Shown in pieces: positions 1 to 8,907 of a stretch of 64,000 bases of DNA; the first letter of the stretch is position 1, and every line of letters begins with the position of its first letter. Source of the stretch: Marisediminitalea oceani (lineage in GTDB: Bacteria; Pseudomonadota; Gammaproteobacteria; Enterobacterales; Alteromonadaceae); the NCBI RefSeq assembly GCF_003731635.1, contig NZ_RCUA01000070.1, positions 62,001 through 126,000 on the forward strand, in the 5' to 3' direction. Below the pieces are notes generated by a model that was given only the letters and a program-made list of their open reading frames with translations, ran no database searches and had not been told where the DNA came from. A program made the translations under genes and the position numbers.

Positions 1-522
1 TACCTCGGGTGTAGAGCCTGATGTCACTTTAAGGATATCCGCTAGACGATGTTGCTTATCACCCGGGTTAATCCTTTCCGGACTGTAACCCACATAAAAG
101 TCCTGATTGAACACCAACCCGGACAGCGCCTCAAGTCTGGGCACGCAAACCTCTTCAGTGGCGCCCGGGTAAACGGTCGATTCAAAAATAACAATATCGC
201 CGTATTTAAGCACGCTACCCAGGGTGGTACAGGCGCTTAGCAAGGGTGAGAAGTCTGGCTTTTTGTGATTATCAACCGGTGTTGGTACGGTGACAATATA
301 AATGCTGGCCTCTGACAGGTCGTTAAGTGAGGTAGAAAAAGTCAGCCCACTGGCCTGTTGAAGCTCAGCGAAGCTCACCTCGTTGGTGCGGTCTTTACCG
401 TCCTGTAATTCATGAATACGTTGTTGGGAAACGTCAAAACCAATCACCTCCCGAGTTTTACCAAACTCGACAGCAAGAGGAAGCCCGACATATCCCAAAC
501 CAATAATTCCTAACTTCTTCAT
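1..522 (-). CDS. tviB: UDP-HexNAc 6-dehydrogenase (TviB/WbpA type), N-terminal part, cut by window edge
   Basis: The frame is open from an ATG at 522 to the window edge (174 codons), so the C-terminal half is missing. The N-terminus carries the NAD-binding Rossmann motif GLGYVG (GxGxxG), followed near the end by GYSPERINPGDKQHRL and KVTSGSTPE. These are typical of the Vi-polysaccharide TviB/WbpA family that oxidises UDP-GlcNAc or UDP-GalNAc at C6 to the uronic acid, using two NAD+ in the cytoplasm. It starts only 8 bases after the stop of the methyltransferase upstream, so it is probably co-transcribed with it. A uronic acid product would fit the asparagine-synthase-like amidotransferase further upstream, which could amidate it (inference). 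UDP-glucose or GDP-mannose dehydrogenase is less likely given the SPERINPGD motif. Confidence 0.85.
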   Translation of the reverse strand, partial: MKKLGIIGLGYVGLPLAVEFGKTREVIGFDVSQQRIHELQDGKDRTNEVSFAELQQASGLTFSTSLNDLSEASIYIVTVPTPVDNHKKPDFSPLLSACTTLGSVLKYGDIVIFESTVYPGATEEVCVPRLEALSGLVFNQDFYVGYSPERINPGDKQHRLADILKVTSGSTPEV

Positions 523-530
523 TATTAACC

Positions 531-1499
531 CTAGGCGTTTGGGAGTAAATTAGCAACGCCCGAATAGCAAGCTTCTTCCTCATGAAGAAAATCCAGATCA
601 AAGCCGGCATTGGCTAACATATCAATGAATTCAGATTTGCTGTAACGGTACGCATTGGATGGTGAGTACCAATCGAAATTGGTTGAGTTTGAGATTTCTT
701 CGCCCAATTCAGGGTTCCAAAAACACTTAATAAAATTCCAGTAAATGAAGCGCTGCAAATCCTGCTTGCCGCCCTTGATACCCAGCACCGGGATATCAGG
801 AAAGTCCAGCTCAATATGCAACTCTGAAAGTTTGCGGCCCAACTCAGTTAGTTGTACAGAAAACTCGAGCTTTTCCTGGTAACTCAGTTCTTTTGTTTTT
901 TCTCGGAAATGCGTATCGAGCAACTCTCTGGGTAACGCCTTTTTACGATAAACATAAACCGCCAGCTTGCCTGCCGGATTAAGAATGCGATTAAATTCTG
1001 CCAGCGTATTCTCTGGTACCTCCGTGTGTTGCAGTACCTGATCGCAACTCACGTAATCTATTACGTTGTCCTTCAGTCCGGTATCAGCAATGTCTCCACG
1101 GACGAACAAAAGATTTTCATGAGTCTGAAAATATTCACTTGAAATGTATACACTTTCTGAAAAATCCATACCGATTACAGTTGCATGAGGCGCCAACTCG
1201 GCAAACCAGGCAGCCTTGTATCCAAGACCGCAACCAGCATCCAATATCACCTGTTTATCTGTTAAAAAACTTTTCAAGTTCGCTTCCGTTTTAAACCCAT
1301 AAAGCTCTAGATACCAACGCTTTTGCATCGCCCAGGCTTTTTTCTTCTCTTCTATTTCATCAACCATTTTCCATTGCAGGCTATAAGACTCATTATTCTG
1401 AGATTGATTTTCGTGTTCGCTGCTATCAGTGACAATAATCAGATTGGATTTGAGATGCTGGACTTCGTTACTAAACAGATGAGAAATGTTCATTACCAT
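531..1499 (-). CDS. class I SAM-dependent methyltransferase
   Basis: 322 residues. SAM motif I is visible as LDAGCGLGYKAAWF around residue 90, with the acidic end of strand 2 as GMDFS and the post-motif stretch VSCDQVLQHTEVPE typical of the Methyltransf_11/25 fold. The N-terminal ~70 residues and the C-terminal ~120 residues are not recognised and may bind the acceptor. Start: an ATG at 1499, with a second in-frame ATG two codons later at 1493; I cannot separate them. The acceptor is unknown. In this setting an O- or N-methylation of a flagellar or surface glycan is the natural guess (inference). A sigma28-like site overlapping an inverted repeat lies just upstream at 1525-1551. Confidence 0.8.
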   Translation of the reverse strand: MVMNISHLFSNEVQHLKSNLIIVTDSSEHENQSQNNESYSLQWKMVDEIEEKKKAWAMQKRWYLELYGFKTEANLKSFLTDKQVILDAGCGLGYKAAWFAELAPHATVIGMDFSESVYISSEYFQTHENLLFVRGDIADTGLKDNVIDYVSCDQVLQHTEVPENTLAEFNRILNPAGKLAVYVYRKKALPRELLDTHFREKTKELSYQEKLEFSVQLTELGRKLSELHIELDFPDIPVLGIKGGKQDLQRFIYWNFIKCFWNPELGEEISNSTNFDWYSPSNAYRYSKSEFIDMLANAGFDLDFLHEEEACYSGVANLLPNA

Positions 1500-1521
1500 A
1501 CACTAAAAATGGGTATTTAAA

Positions 1522-1551
1522 GGTTTATCGGTCACAATTGATAAACCTTAA
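1522..1551 (-). promoter_or_regulatory. sigma28-like site inside an inverted repeat
   Basis: On the minus strand TTAAGGTT, 11 bases, ACCGATAA (13 of 16 matches to TAAAGTTT-N11-GCCGATAA) lies about 25 bases before the methyltransferase ATG. The same bases form a perfect inverted repeat, GGTTTATC at 1522-1529 against GATAAACC at 1540-1547, extendable by two pairs. The site could be a FliA promoter, an operator, or a weak terminator of the gene upstream. Confidence 0.4.
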
Positions 1552-1712
1552 CAATTGCGCCCGAATATTTCATTCTATGATAATTATGATAGTTTTAACG
1601 CAAGTTTTCAGACATTTCTGCGGAACTGCGTATTTCTGAGGTAGTCTCAGGGAAAAACTTTAATCACAACCCTATTCTCACAACCGCTAAAGGTGAATAG
1701 TTTATAGCCGTA

Positions 1713-3011
1713 TCATGAAACGTTTTTCACAATTATGGATTTCAGGAAGTCGCTTTGAACAAACTTTGAAACCTGCTTTTTGTTGGAACGACAAAACGCC
1801 AAGCCAAAAAACGCTACTACCAGTAGCAAGGCGCGATAAATAAAGCGGGCTTTGGTTTTACACCAGGCAAAGAGACGATAATATGGCCGCGCTTGTTTCG
1901 CTGCAGTTGGGGTGCTTTGAGGTGTTTCAGTCTCGTCGACAACGGGTATAAAGTTAGCGATACCGTTATTAACCCTAAATGTCGTAGCACCATCTTGTGA
2001 ACAATAGCCATCATCCACCCTCACAACTGCTTCACTGCTACCGGGCATTGTATAAGCCACCTCGTTCACTACCTCATCACTTTGTGGCTTCTTAACTATA
2101 TATTTAACCTGGTCACACAGCATAAAAGCAAGTCTGGCATTATTCTCAATACCTGATACAAAATGTGCCAGTCTTGCCAGACGCAAAGGCCCAAGTAAAT
2201 GCTGGAAAACGGGTAAGGACTTATATAGTGCGCCATCCCAAAAATACTGAGTGAGCGTTAGGTTAGCGTCTTCACAATAGTGCTTAAATTCCGCCAGACT
2301 TGGCGCTTCATCTTTATAATTGCCAGGCCTTGTGCGGTACTTCTTAAGAAATGGCAGGCATTTAGTTACAATGACCATCATAGATTCGTATTTGTCATTA
2401 TTTAGAGCATAAGACTCTTCGTTTTCTGTGGTTATGACAGCCAAACCACCGGGTTTCAAGACTCGCTGCACCTCCTGCATCATGACGTCTGGTTTTGCTA
2501 CGTGTTCAATGACCTCACGCGAGATAATACGGTCAAAGCAAGCGTCGGGAAAAGGCAATAGTTCAGCCACGGCCTGAGCAAACTGGCTGGGTGATTTGCT
2601 GGCAATTGCTCTGGCGATCATTTCATAGGAAATATCAATACTCCATAATTGCGTATTCGGGTATAAATGCTTAATATTTTTTTCATCTGAACCGCCACCA
2701 CAGCCTAAGATCAGTATTTTTTGGCCATCTTCCAGTGCAGCATTGTCATAGATATGCGAAGAGAAGCGACGATACATATAATTGTAATATTCATCGGCAT
2801 TAACACCGCGTTGCCAATCCAGCTTATATACGTCCTCTAAAGGAAAACGTAAACCATTATCACCGGCAATTTGCTTTGCATATAACTGCTCAAAGCCTTC
2901 AGCATGGTTTTTAAAATTGACATTCAAATTTGATGGCATTGCAGCATTCGACGGCATTCCTGGCTCTCCAGTTAATGGGCAATAAGTTGGGCTGGCTATT
3001 ATCAGCACCAA
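1713..3011 (-). CDS. class I SAM-dependent methyltransferase with C-terminal membrane segment
   Basis: 432 residues. The methyltransferase core has motif I as ILILGCGGGSDEKNI near residue 108, WSIDIS after it, and ISREVIEHVAKPDVMMQEV with the LKPGG motif later. After the core comes a stretch reading YCSQDGATTFRVNNGIANFI, similar to the small Trm112-like module seen fused to some sugar methyltransferases. A hydrophobic helix ALLLVVAFFGLAF near residue 400 could tether it to the membrane, followed by a basic tail. The longest frame starts at a TTG (3011); GTG at 3008 or the ATGs at 2957 and 2939 are alternatives, but the CPLTGEP stretch before them could be coding. It stands alone between two gaps of 213 and 152 bases. 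A sigma28-like site lies at 3063-3089. Acceptor unknown. Confidence 0.75.
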   Translation of the reverse strand: MVLIIASPTYCPLTGEPGMPSNAAMPSNLNVNFKNHAEGFEQLYAKQIAGDNGLRFPLEDVYKLDWQRGVNADEYYNYMYRRFSSHIYDNAALEDGQKILILGCGGGSDEKNIKHLYPNTQLWSIDISYEMIARAIASKSPSQFAQAVAELLPFPDACFDRIISREVIEHVAKPDVMMQEVQRVLKPGGLAVITTENEESYALNNDKYESMMVIVTKCLPFLKKYRTRPGNYKDEAPSLAEFKHYCEDANLTLTQYFWDGALYKSLPVFQHLLGPLRLARLAHFVSGIENNARLAFMLCDQVKYIVKKPQSDEVVNEVAYTMPGSSEAVVRVDDGYCSQDGATTFRVNNGIANFIPVVDETETPQSTPTAAKQARPYYRLFAWCKTKARFIYRALLLVVAFFGLAFCRSNKKQVSKFVQSDFLKSIIVKNVS

Positions 3012-3062
3012 TGCAATAGTGCACTAATAAACAAAGTGTTCGGTTATACGGTTTCAATAACT

Positions 3063-3089
3063 TTATCGTCATAACCGCAAATTCCTTGA
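3063..3089 (-). promoter_or_regulatory. candidate sigma28 (FliA) promoter
   Basis: On the minus strand TCAAGGAA, 11 bases, GACGATAA; the -10 matches 7 of 8 and the -35 matches 4 of 8, with the standard spacing. It sits about 50 bases upstream of the 3011 start, in the only gap before that gene. Confidence 0.4.
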
Positions 3090-3163
3090 ATATTGGCGCC
3101 CAATATATGAAAGCAACCTATCTTCAGTATTACTAAGGCTGCTTTAAGTGCTATCCGTTTTAG

Positions 3164-3772
3164 CTACTTGGAACTATCCTTCTCATCAGAGAAGTAATGG
3201 AGTTCAACGTCACCCTCAGTATCAATAACGACGGTACCGATACGCTTTGCCGGCACCCCGCCGACGATACTGTTATCGGGAAAAGACTTCGTCACCACGC
3301 TATTCGCTGCAACCAAGCAGTGCTTACCTAAGCGGACGCCTTTTGTGATGACGCAACCGGTTGCTACAAAACAAAAATCTCCGATAGATGTCGCTGCATA
3401 TTCGTACTCAGCCTTTCCGCCAGACAGTGCCCATCGTACAGAATCATGTGTAAGAATATGACAAGCAGCTGATATTGAACAATTCTTCCCAATAGTCAGG
3501 CCGACCTCTCCACCATCAAGTGAACAAAAGGGGCCTATCCAGGTGTTCAGGCCGATATCGACGTTACCGTGTAGCGTCGTAGAATCGTAGATAGTTACGT
3601 TGCGATCTTCGCCACACCATAACCTGCCTTTTTCTTTCCAGCACACCACGTTTTCCATCAGCGGATTCATCCGTCTGAAGCGACTCATACTTTCTTGCTG
3701 AGTTTGTTGATAAAACTGCTTAAACAATTTTGGCTCATAACCGGAATCAGACACCGACTTACTCCTGTTCAT
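3164..3772 (-). CDS. left-handed beta-helix (hexapeptide) acetyltransferase
   Basis: 202 residues. From residue ~75 the sequence shows hexapeptide-repeat character (STTLHGNVDIGLNTWIGPFC, LTIGKNCSISAAC, TSIGDFCFVATGCVITKGV, LGKHCLVAANSVVTKSF) ending in DNSIVGGVPAKRIG, the usual end of CysE/WbbJ-type O-acetyltransferases. The putative catalytic His is in ACHILTHDS. Donor is probably acetyl-CoA; acceptor is a sugar of the local glycan (inference). It follows the unknown Rossmann-like gene by 24 bases, so both are probably in one transcript. The first ~60 residues are specific to this protein. Confidence 0.85.
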   Translation of the reverse strand: MNRSKSVSDSGYEPKLFKQFYQQTQQESMSRFRRMNPLMENVVCWKEKGRLWCGEDRNVTIYDSTTLHGNVDIGLNTWIGPFCSLDGGEVGLTIGKNCSISAACHILTHDSVRWALSGGKAEYEYAATSIGDFCFVATGCVITKGVRLGKHCLVAANSVVTKSFPDNSIVGGVPAKRIGTVVIDTEGDVELHYFSDEKDSSK

Positions 3773-3796
3773 AATCTATAACGCAGTGCTTCTGCG

Positions 3797-4852
3797 CTAT
3801 GCAGGAAAATCCATTGCTGGACTACTTGTTAAAGCTTCTACTTCAGCGTCCCGTCGACTCATACCTGCTAAACGGTTACGAGTCATTCTTTCTCCGACTT
3901 TTAACCCTCCAGCGAATAGAGTAACTACGGGCAAAAACCCTAATCGATAGAGTTGATAACTCATAAAACCACCAGGGGCAATCCGCTTAGGAGAATAAGC
4001 AATGTTGCATTTTTCCAGAGCCTGGACATCAATACCGCCCGAGATCACCCCGAGTTTGATGTGAGGATTTATCGCTTGTACCGTCTCAAAACTTAAGAAT
4101 CCGTGCTTTCCTAATATTTCTGTATGAAGTTGTTGTTCAGCTAGGATAATAAATGAATATTCATGGCCGTGCTGCTCAAAATGAGTAGTCAGTTCTGCAT
4201 ATGAATGCTCGCACTCTTGCGTGCAGCCAATGCGAGTAACGGGTATGCCAACCTTTGACATATACGCTTTCATTGGCCCTGCAAATATATCCGGGCTGCC
4301 GAGTAACAACACTTTGCCACAATCGTAACCCAGTTCAAATATTAGCTTTAGTGCTAGCAGGCCGTTAAAAGGCAGCATGTCCACAGGTGGCTCATGTTCA
4401 TTAGTTCCAAGTGTAGCAATATCGTAATCGCGACAAGCCTGAAGATCAAAATCAACCTCTCTCACTTCCCAGGTTTCCCACATTAAAGGCAAAGATGCCG
4501 TGGGCTTAAGTTGTTTAATCAAATCATTGTCAATAGGTCTTACAAAATTACTATTTGTGACAATATCCGACTTTCTGAGCCTACGATGGTCTCGAAAATT
4601 GAAGATTTCAAACTTCTTAGCAAAGCCTAGTTTCTCTGCAAGCTCTAAATTGCTTTGCTTGACCTGCTCAAAGCTGGCATAACTACTGTCTGTTGATTGC
4701 GCGTAAACTCTCTCTGCACCAGCCATAAGAGCTACAAAAGGATTAAATAGATATGCCCCTGATGCGGCTTCGGTGTATACCGTCAGCCCTGACAGATCTA
4801 AATTTAAAGTGTCTATCAGTGATTTTATCTGTGACTTTTGGAGTTCGTTCAT
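3797..4852 (-). CDS. protein of unknown function, Rossmann-like
   Basis: 351 residues, no signal peptide or membrane helix. I do not recognise the family with certainty. What can be seen is an N-terminal half with VTNSNFVRPIDNDLIKQL and LPLMWETWEVREVDFDLQAC, then YDIATLGTNEHEPPVD, and a central alpha/beta stretch GYDCGKVLLLGSPDIFAGPM with a glycine-poor nucleotide-binding look. This layout recalls D-2-hydroxyacid dehydrogenase or SAH-hydrolase-like Rossmann pairs, but the classical GxGxxG is absent. It is 2 bases from the FkbM gene upstream and 24 from the acetyltransferase downstream, so it belongs to the glycan operon. A role in handling a carboxylated side group of the sugar is possible but unproven. 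Confidence 0.6.
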   Translation of the reverse strand: MNELQKSQIKSLIDTLNLDLSGLTVYTEAASGAYLFNPFVALMAGAERVYAQSTDSSYASFEQVKQSNLELAEKLGFAKKFEIFNFRDHRRLRKSDIVTNSNFVRPIDNDLIKQLKPTASLPLMWETWEVREVDFDLQACRDYDIATLGTNEHEPPVDMLPFNGLLALKLIFELGYDCGKVLLLGSPDIFAGPMKAYMSKVGIPVTRIGCTQECEHSYAELTTHFEQHGHEYSFIILAEQQLHTEILGKHGFLSFETVQAINPHIKLGVISGGIDVQALEKCNIAYSPKRIAPGGFMSYQLYRLGFLPVVTLFAGGLKVGERMTRNRLAGMSRRDAEVEALTSSPAMDFPA

Positions 4853-4854
4853 GT

Positions 4855-5856
4855 TTAGGGTACTGCGTACAAAACTGTTTCATCATTTGAAGAAGAGTAC
4901 TTTCTCAAATAGAAGCGTTGGTAATTGAACTTTTCCGACAACAATTCTAACGCTTGTCGTAAATGTTCAGGTCGATGATAAACAGATAGAGCTATGACGG
5001 GCTTTGAATGCTGCAATGTGCTTTCTGCACCATGTAACACTTCGATATCCTGTCCTTCAACATCGACTTTAATAAACGTTGGATTGAGTTGAAAACTGTC
5101 GAGCGTTTTTTGCATGACAGAAATTGAACCGTCCTTGGAGGAATGGCTGTTTAACCCTTGTTCAGTAAAACTCACCATACTTTCATCGCGTCCCAGGCAG
5201 ACACTATATACATTCACGGCCCCGGAGTTCTTTAATTGCGACTTATCAATACTCTGCAAAGGCTCAAAGAGGTGAGCCTCTTCTATACCGGTAAAATAGT
5301 CCAGCGCCGAGGAGTAACTGTCACCATCATAGGCACCAACATCAACAAATACCTTCATTGCGTCACTGGCTAAAAAAGACTCATTAAAGTAAATGGAGAA
5401 AATCGACTGTTGAATATCCGTAAGTGCTGCTCTGTCACCCGAATGCCAATAATCTCGAATTGCATTTAGTGTTAATTTTGATAAACGATCATTAAAAAAA
5501 CTCCCTACATCAGTTAATGAAGCGATGTCTTGATTTGCAGGGAAATTAATAATTTCTCTAGGCAAGTCGTGCTCAATAACAAACTCCTCTATAGAAACCG
5601 GACATAAGCCCTTTTTACGAAGTTTTTTACTCACCGCAGAGAATGCTCTTGGGCTGAATATGGCAATTACTGCTTGTTCATTTGTTGTGACCAATGCGGT
5701 TTGGATTGAAACAATGGGTATCCCAAAAACCGATTGTCCGACCAAGCCATCATCCAATAAAGAAATTTCACAATCTGTCTTAAGTAAGTAATCTACTAGG
5801 TTTCTAGCAGGAATGTTATTCAATCCAGCGATAATAACTTTTTTAGGATTCGACAT
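4855..5856 (-). CDS. FkbM-family methyltransferase with N-terminal Rossmann module
   Basis: 333 residues from an ATG at 5856, preferred over a GTG at 5865 because AAGGGA lies at a workable distance. Residues ~5-90 form a separate Rossmann-like module (VIIAGLNN, LLDDG, GIPIVSI, VIAIFSP) of the PglD N-terminal type. Residues ~155-310 are a FkbM methyltransferase: FVDVGAYDGDSYSSAL is SAM motif I, HLFEPLQS the next acidic motif, and FIKVDVEGQDIEVLHGAE the family signature. FkbM enzymes usually O-methylate sugars or polyketides. The gene overlaps its upstream neighbour by about 14 bases, which implies translational coupling to the oxygenase gene. This part of the window looks AT-richer than the flagellar genes by eye. 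Confidence 0.85.
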   Translation of the reverse strand: MSNPKKVIIAGLNNIPARNLVDYLLKTDCEISLLDDGLVGQSVFGIPIVSIQTALVTTNEQAVIAIFSPRAFSAVSKKLRKKGLCPVSIEEFVIEHDLPREIINFPANQDIASLTDVGSFFNDRLSKLTLNAIRDYWHSGDRAALTDIQQSIFSIYFNESFLASDAMKVFVDVGAYDGDSYSSALDYFTGIEEAHLFEPLQSIDKSQLKNSGAVNVYSVCLGRDESMVSFTEQGLNSHSSKDGSISVMQKTLDSFQLNPTFIKVDVEGQDIEVLHGAESTLQHSKPVIALSVYHRPEHLRQALELLSEKFNYQRFYLRKYSSSNDETVLYAVP

Positions 5857-6592
5857 CTGCCACACTTCCCTTCAAATAATCAGAACGAGTAAATAACAGC
5901 ACATGTTGTAAACGCCCTGCCATGGAGCCCCAGTCAAGATTTTGCTTTACATCTACTGGCTTTACTTCATGTTGAAAGGACTGATCAAACAATAATAAAT
6001 CACCTTTATCACAGCACTCATCAACAAAAAATGGAGTACCATCAGTTGCATACACGTATAATCCACCAGTTTTAAAGTCACGACCGAACTGGCTACCAAC
6101 AATTAAAGTTTGAATCATGTTAGCCTGATTAATTGGGTCCCGGTGTTTTGCCAGATACCCACCACCGGCTGGATATAGGTGGGAAACCACACGTGCAATA
6201 TACCCATCTGAAGGCAAGGCTGTCAGTTTCGCGTTTTTTGCTGATTCTTCATTAACGCCTCCCCACTGTAACTTAAGATCCCACAAAGGCATGGTCGCTT
6301 GAAGTAAATCACTATTCATTTTTTTAAAAAAATGGAACATGAATGAGTGTGTTTTAGCTTTCACATAGGATTTCGGGTACTCATCGTTGATACGATGGTA
6401 ATCCTCACATTCATCATATAGAGGCATCCATGTAGCTTCATTCTCTAATAACCTTGCTATTGAGTTTTCCAACAGCTCCATTATTTGCTCACTAAAAAAG
6501 CCCCTTACGACAATAATTTCCCCTTGAGAGAGCCTGTCTTGGACTGCAGAAATCTCCTTGATTCCGGATATATTCTCAATCGATATTTTCAT
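5843..6592 (-). CDS. 2-oxoglutarate/Fe(II)-dependent oxygenase-like protein
   Basis: 249 residues, cytoplasmic. A candidate iron-binding triad is visible as H150 and D152 in LAKHRDP and H208 in DQSFQHEV, with R227 in GSMAGRLQH as a likely 2-oxoglutarate anchor. GDLLLFDQSFQHEV is typical of the double-stranded beta-helix of PhyH/2OG-Fe(II) oxygenases. Such enzymes hydroxylate or desaturate small substrates. In a glycan cluster the substrate may be a sugar or its acyl group (inference). The start at 6592 has GGGAG 8 bases upstream and overlaps the previous gene by 17 bases. Confidence 0.7.
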   Translation of the reverse strand: MKISIENISGIKEISAVQDRLSQGEIIVVRGFFSEQIMELLENSIARLLENEATWMPLYDECEDYHRINDEYPKSYVKAKTHSFMFHFFKKMNSDLLQATMPLWDLKLQWGGVNEESAKNAKLTALPSDGYIARVVSHLYPAGGGYLAKHRDPINQANMIQTLIVGSQFGRDFKTGGLYVYATDGTPFFVDECCDKGDLLLFDQSFQHEVKPVDVKQNLDWGSMAGRLQHVLLFTRSDYLKGSVADVES

Positions 6593-7286
6593 TCAAACAC
6601 TCCCGCATAAGCAAGGTAGAAAGCGAAGATGAGCGAACTGTCTGTAATAACGCAACAAATAAACTTCTCATGCCAGTACCAGAATTTATAAATTGTGTCA
6701 TTTCCGGCTGGTTAAAATGCACTTTTGCATTTTCATAGCGCTGATATACATCCGTGTTAAGAAATATATGAACAGGGTGAAAGTTAAATACATTCAGTCC
6801 GGGGTTATCTAAAGTCGGTAATTCGCCTAATTCGAAAGGCCGCTCTAATTCGATATGCTTATCATCAGACCAATTAAATGGAATGGATATCATTTCTTTC
6901 GTCCTCGGCACCGGATGCAAGTTGAGGTGTTTGTGAAGATAAATATTACTTTCGTAGAGCATCCCTGTAGCATGGCAAGAAGAAAGCAAACGTGAGCCAA
7001 ACAGCAAAGTGTGTGACCGTGTTCCAACAGCTTGTGGGAATAACGCTTTTAGCCGGTGTAAAGCATCTAGATCGAGTTCGCGACCAGCTTTGTTAAAATT
7101 GGGATGTAGTCCTATTTCAAACTGAGCAGGATCAAGAGATTGAAGTAAAGGTGATTCGTTAGTTGCGAAGAATGTTGCTTTTACGTCGAATTCTACGAGC
7201 AAGTCAATGGTACGCTGCAGATAATCATCTTTAAGCCAGTCTGTATCAAAAGTCAGAAAAATACTATTACTCTTCATTCCTGCCAT
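6576..7286 (-). CDS. polysaccharide-deacetylase-like protein
   Basis: 236 residues. The N-terminus reads FLTFDTDWLKDDYLQRTIDL, close to the NodB-homology motif TFDDG/TFDTD, followed by VKATFFAT and IGLHPNFN and later VFNFHPVHIFL, which could supply the metal-binding Asp and His residues. It is therefore a carbohydrate-esterase-4-like protein, although the usual HxxxH is degenerate, so catalytic activity is uncertain. It lacks a signal peptide and so would act in the cytoplasm on a nucleotide sugar or lipid-linked glycan. Alternative ATG at 7277 would give a 4-base ATGA overlap with the gene upstream. Confidence 0.7.
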   Translation of the reverse strand: MAGMKSNSIFLTFDTDWLKDDYLQRTIDLLVEFDVKATFFATNESPLLQSLDPAQFEIGLHPNFNKAGRELDLDALHRLKALFPQAVGTRSHTLLFGSRLLSSCHATGMLYESNIYLHKHLNLHPVPRTKEMISIPFNWSDDKHIELERPFELGELPTLDNPGLNVFNFHPVHIFLNTDVYQRYENAKVHFNQPEMTQFINSGTGMRSLFVALLQTVRSSSLSTLLMRECLNENID

Positions 7287-8203
7287 ACTGCCATCCCAAA
7301 ACCCGTTTTCCCGAATCCATTGCCATTGTAGAGCATAAAAAACTTACCTTTGTGCTCAAACACATGAGGATAAGTTACTGCATCACTATCCCACGATAAT
7401 GTTGGCCCAACGCACAAGGAGCTGGCCAAGTTATGCTCATCTTTTCGGGTGTAGTGAAGCCCATCCGCTGACTCTGCATACCCAATTCTATAATTCCCCA
7501 GAGCTTTACTGACGTAAGGATAAAATGCTTTGAATTTGCCGTCTTCCACACCAAAACATGCTCTGGCAATATTGGTATCTTTTTCTTCGAGTCCAATGGC
7601 TGTTTCACCAGTTTTGAACCATTCCAGACCATCCTGAGAATAGGCACTTTTCACATCATAAAGCGATTTCAACTGCCCATCCTTGTCGTGATATAGCTCA
7701 ATTCCGGAGGTATAAAGCATTAGCCAATTATCCTCTGCCAGTTTTTGAACAAATGGCGCCATCACAGCCCATTTGTCGACACGGTCCCTCCCCAGCACTG
7801 GCGCATTCGTATACTTTCTGAAGCTAAGTCCATTGTCCTCAGAAATCGCTAATCCTATCGCAGAATAAAATATGCCGTCGCGGCCTGCGTTCCATCCTGC
7901 ATAATAAAAATACAGCAGGCCCCTATGCTTTACCAATGATGTCGCATATACACCATCGCAGTCAAAATACCCAAGTTTTCCAAAAGGTATTACCGGCTGC
8001 TGGGACACCGAACAAACTTTGACAGTCTCTGCGATTTCAACCTCGACGTAGCCTACCTGGTTTCGTTGACTGCTGTCTCTCGTAGAAAAATATATTCTCC
8101 ACAAATCACCATGTAAGTGATAAGGTGTAGGCACTGTGGCATGAGAACTCATCCATTCGGATGTTCCCTCCGGACAGAATACTAAGCCTAACTTTTTCCA
8201 CAT
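7274..8203 (-). CDS. glycosidase-like five-bladed beta-propeller (GH43/GH32-like)
   Basis: 309 residues without signal peptide. The repeat pattern WRIYFSTRDSSQRNQVGYV, LLYFYYAGWNAG, NWLMLYTSGIELY, FKAFYPYV and KFFMLYNGNGFG is the blade signature of GH43/GH32/GH130-like propellers, with Asp in YFDCDGVY and Asp/Glu in TSGIE as possible active residues. Proteins like this occur inside surface-glycan clusters and are usually assigned no reaction. The start at 8203 is preceded by AGGTTGGA. Its stop overlaps the deacetylase-like gene. A hydrolytic or phosphorolytic role on a sugar precursor is possible (inference). Confidence 0.7.
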   Translation of the reverse strand: MWKKLGLVFCPEGTSEWMSSHATVPTPYHLHGDLWRIYFSTRDSSQRNQVGYVEVEIAETVKVCSVSQQPVIPFGKLGYFDCDGVYATSLVKHRGLLYFYYAGWNAGRDGIFYSAIGLAISEDNGLSFRKYTNAPVLGRDRVDKWAVMAPFVQKLAEDNWLMLYTSGIELYHDKDGQLKSLYDVKSAYSQDGLEWFKTGETAIGLEEKDTNIARACFGVEDGKFKAFYPYVSKALGNYRIGYAESADGLHYTRKDEHNLASSLCVGPTLSWDSDAVTYPHVFEHKGKFFMLYNGNGFGKTGFGMAVWQE

Positions 8204-8274
8204 ACATCCAACCTAATTGTTTAAATTTAGCAGTAGGGCGAATACCGCTTCTATAGTGACTAAGTGATACTGAC

Positions 8275-8907
8275 TTACTTTTTGTCAACCACTATCGTCC
8301 ACTCCCACAAGTCATAATCATGCAAAAGCGTAACTTTTTTAGAGAACGAACGTTTACAGAAATCGAACCAGTAGCATGGATCACCATAAAATAGATGCGG
8401 CTCCTCCCAATCAACGTAAGAAGTTAATAAATTGAAGGAGAACCCCTTTGAACAGTTGGCATCAAGTTCCTGTAACTTTTTTTCAATAAACTGGTGCCAG
8501 GCTTCTTTACTGGCATCAAAGCGCACGTTAAACGTACCAGATACAAAACCAAAGTCCGCCTGGGTGTTAATTTGACTTGCGTTGAACAGGTTTACACGAG
8601 TTTCTTGTTGCCCTGTTAACTGGCGGCCTGCTTCATCAAGCATTTCGTTACTGATGTCATAACCGTTATAAGCCGATACGCGTCGCTCTTTTTTCGCAAG
8701 GTACAAAAGTAAAGAACCAAAACCACAACCATAGTCATTTACGCTGAAAGGACTTTCCTCTTCTGCTACCAGTGAGATGAGCTTGTCAAACCGCAGTTGC
8801 TGGCATTCGCGGCTGTTCCACCCTACAGCAGTAGAGTTGACGCCTTTTTCCTTAAGGTTAGTTGAATATAACTGTTCTACCTGACTAAGTTGTTTTTCCA
8901 GTGCCAT
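8275..8907 (-). CDS. class I SAM-dependent methyltransferase
   Basis: 210 residues. SAM motif I is VNDYGCGFGSLLLYLAKK near residue 55, followed by YNGYDISNEMLDEA. The length is that of a minimal methyltransferase domain with a short N-terminal helix. Its start codon overlaps the stop codon of the acyltransferase gene upstream by one base (TGATG), which implies translational coupling. Substrate unknown; the neighbourhood suggests a sugar or amino-sugar of the flagellar or surface glycan. Confidence 0.8.
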   Translation of the reverse strand: MALEKQLSQVEQLYSTNLKEKGVNSTAVGWNSRECQQLRFDKLISLVAEEESPFSVNDYGCGFGSLLLYLAKKERRVSAYNGYDISNEMLDEAGRQLTGQQETRVNLFNASQINTQADFGFVSGTFNVRFDASKEAWHQFIEKKLQELDANCSKGFSFNLLTSYVDWEEPHLFYGDPCYWFDFCKRSFSKKVTLLHDYDLWEWTIVVDKK

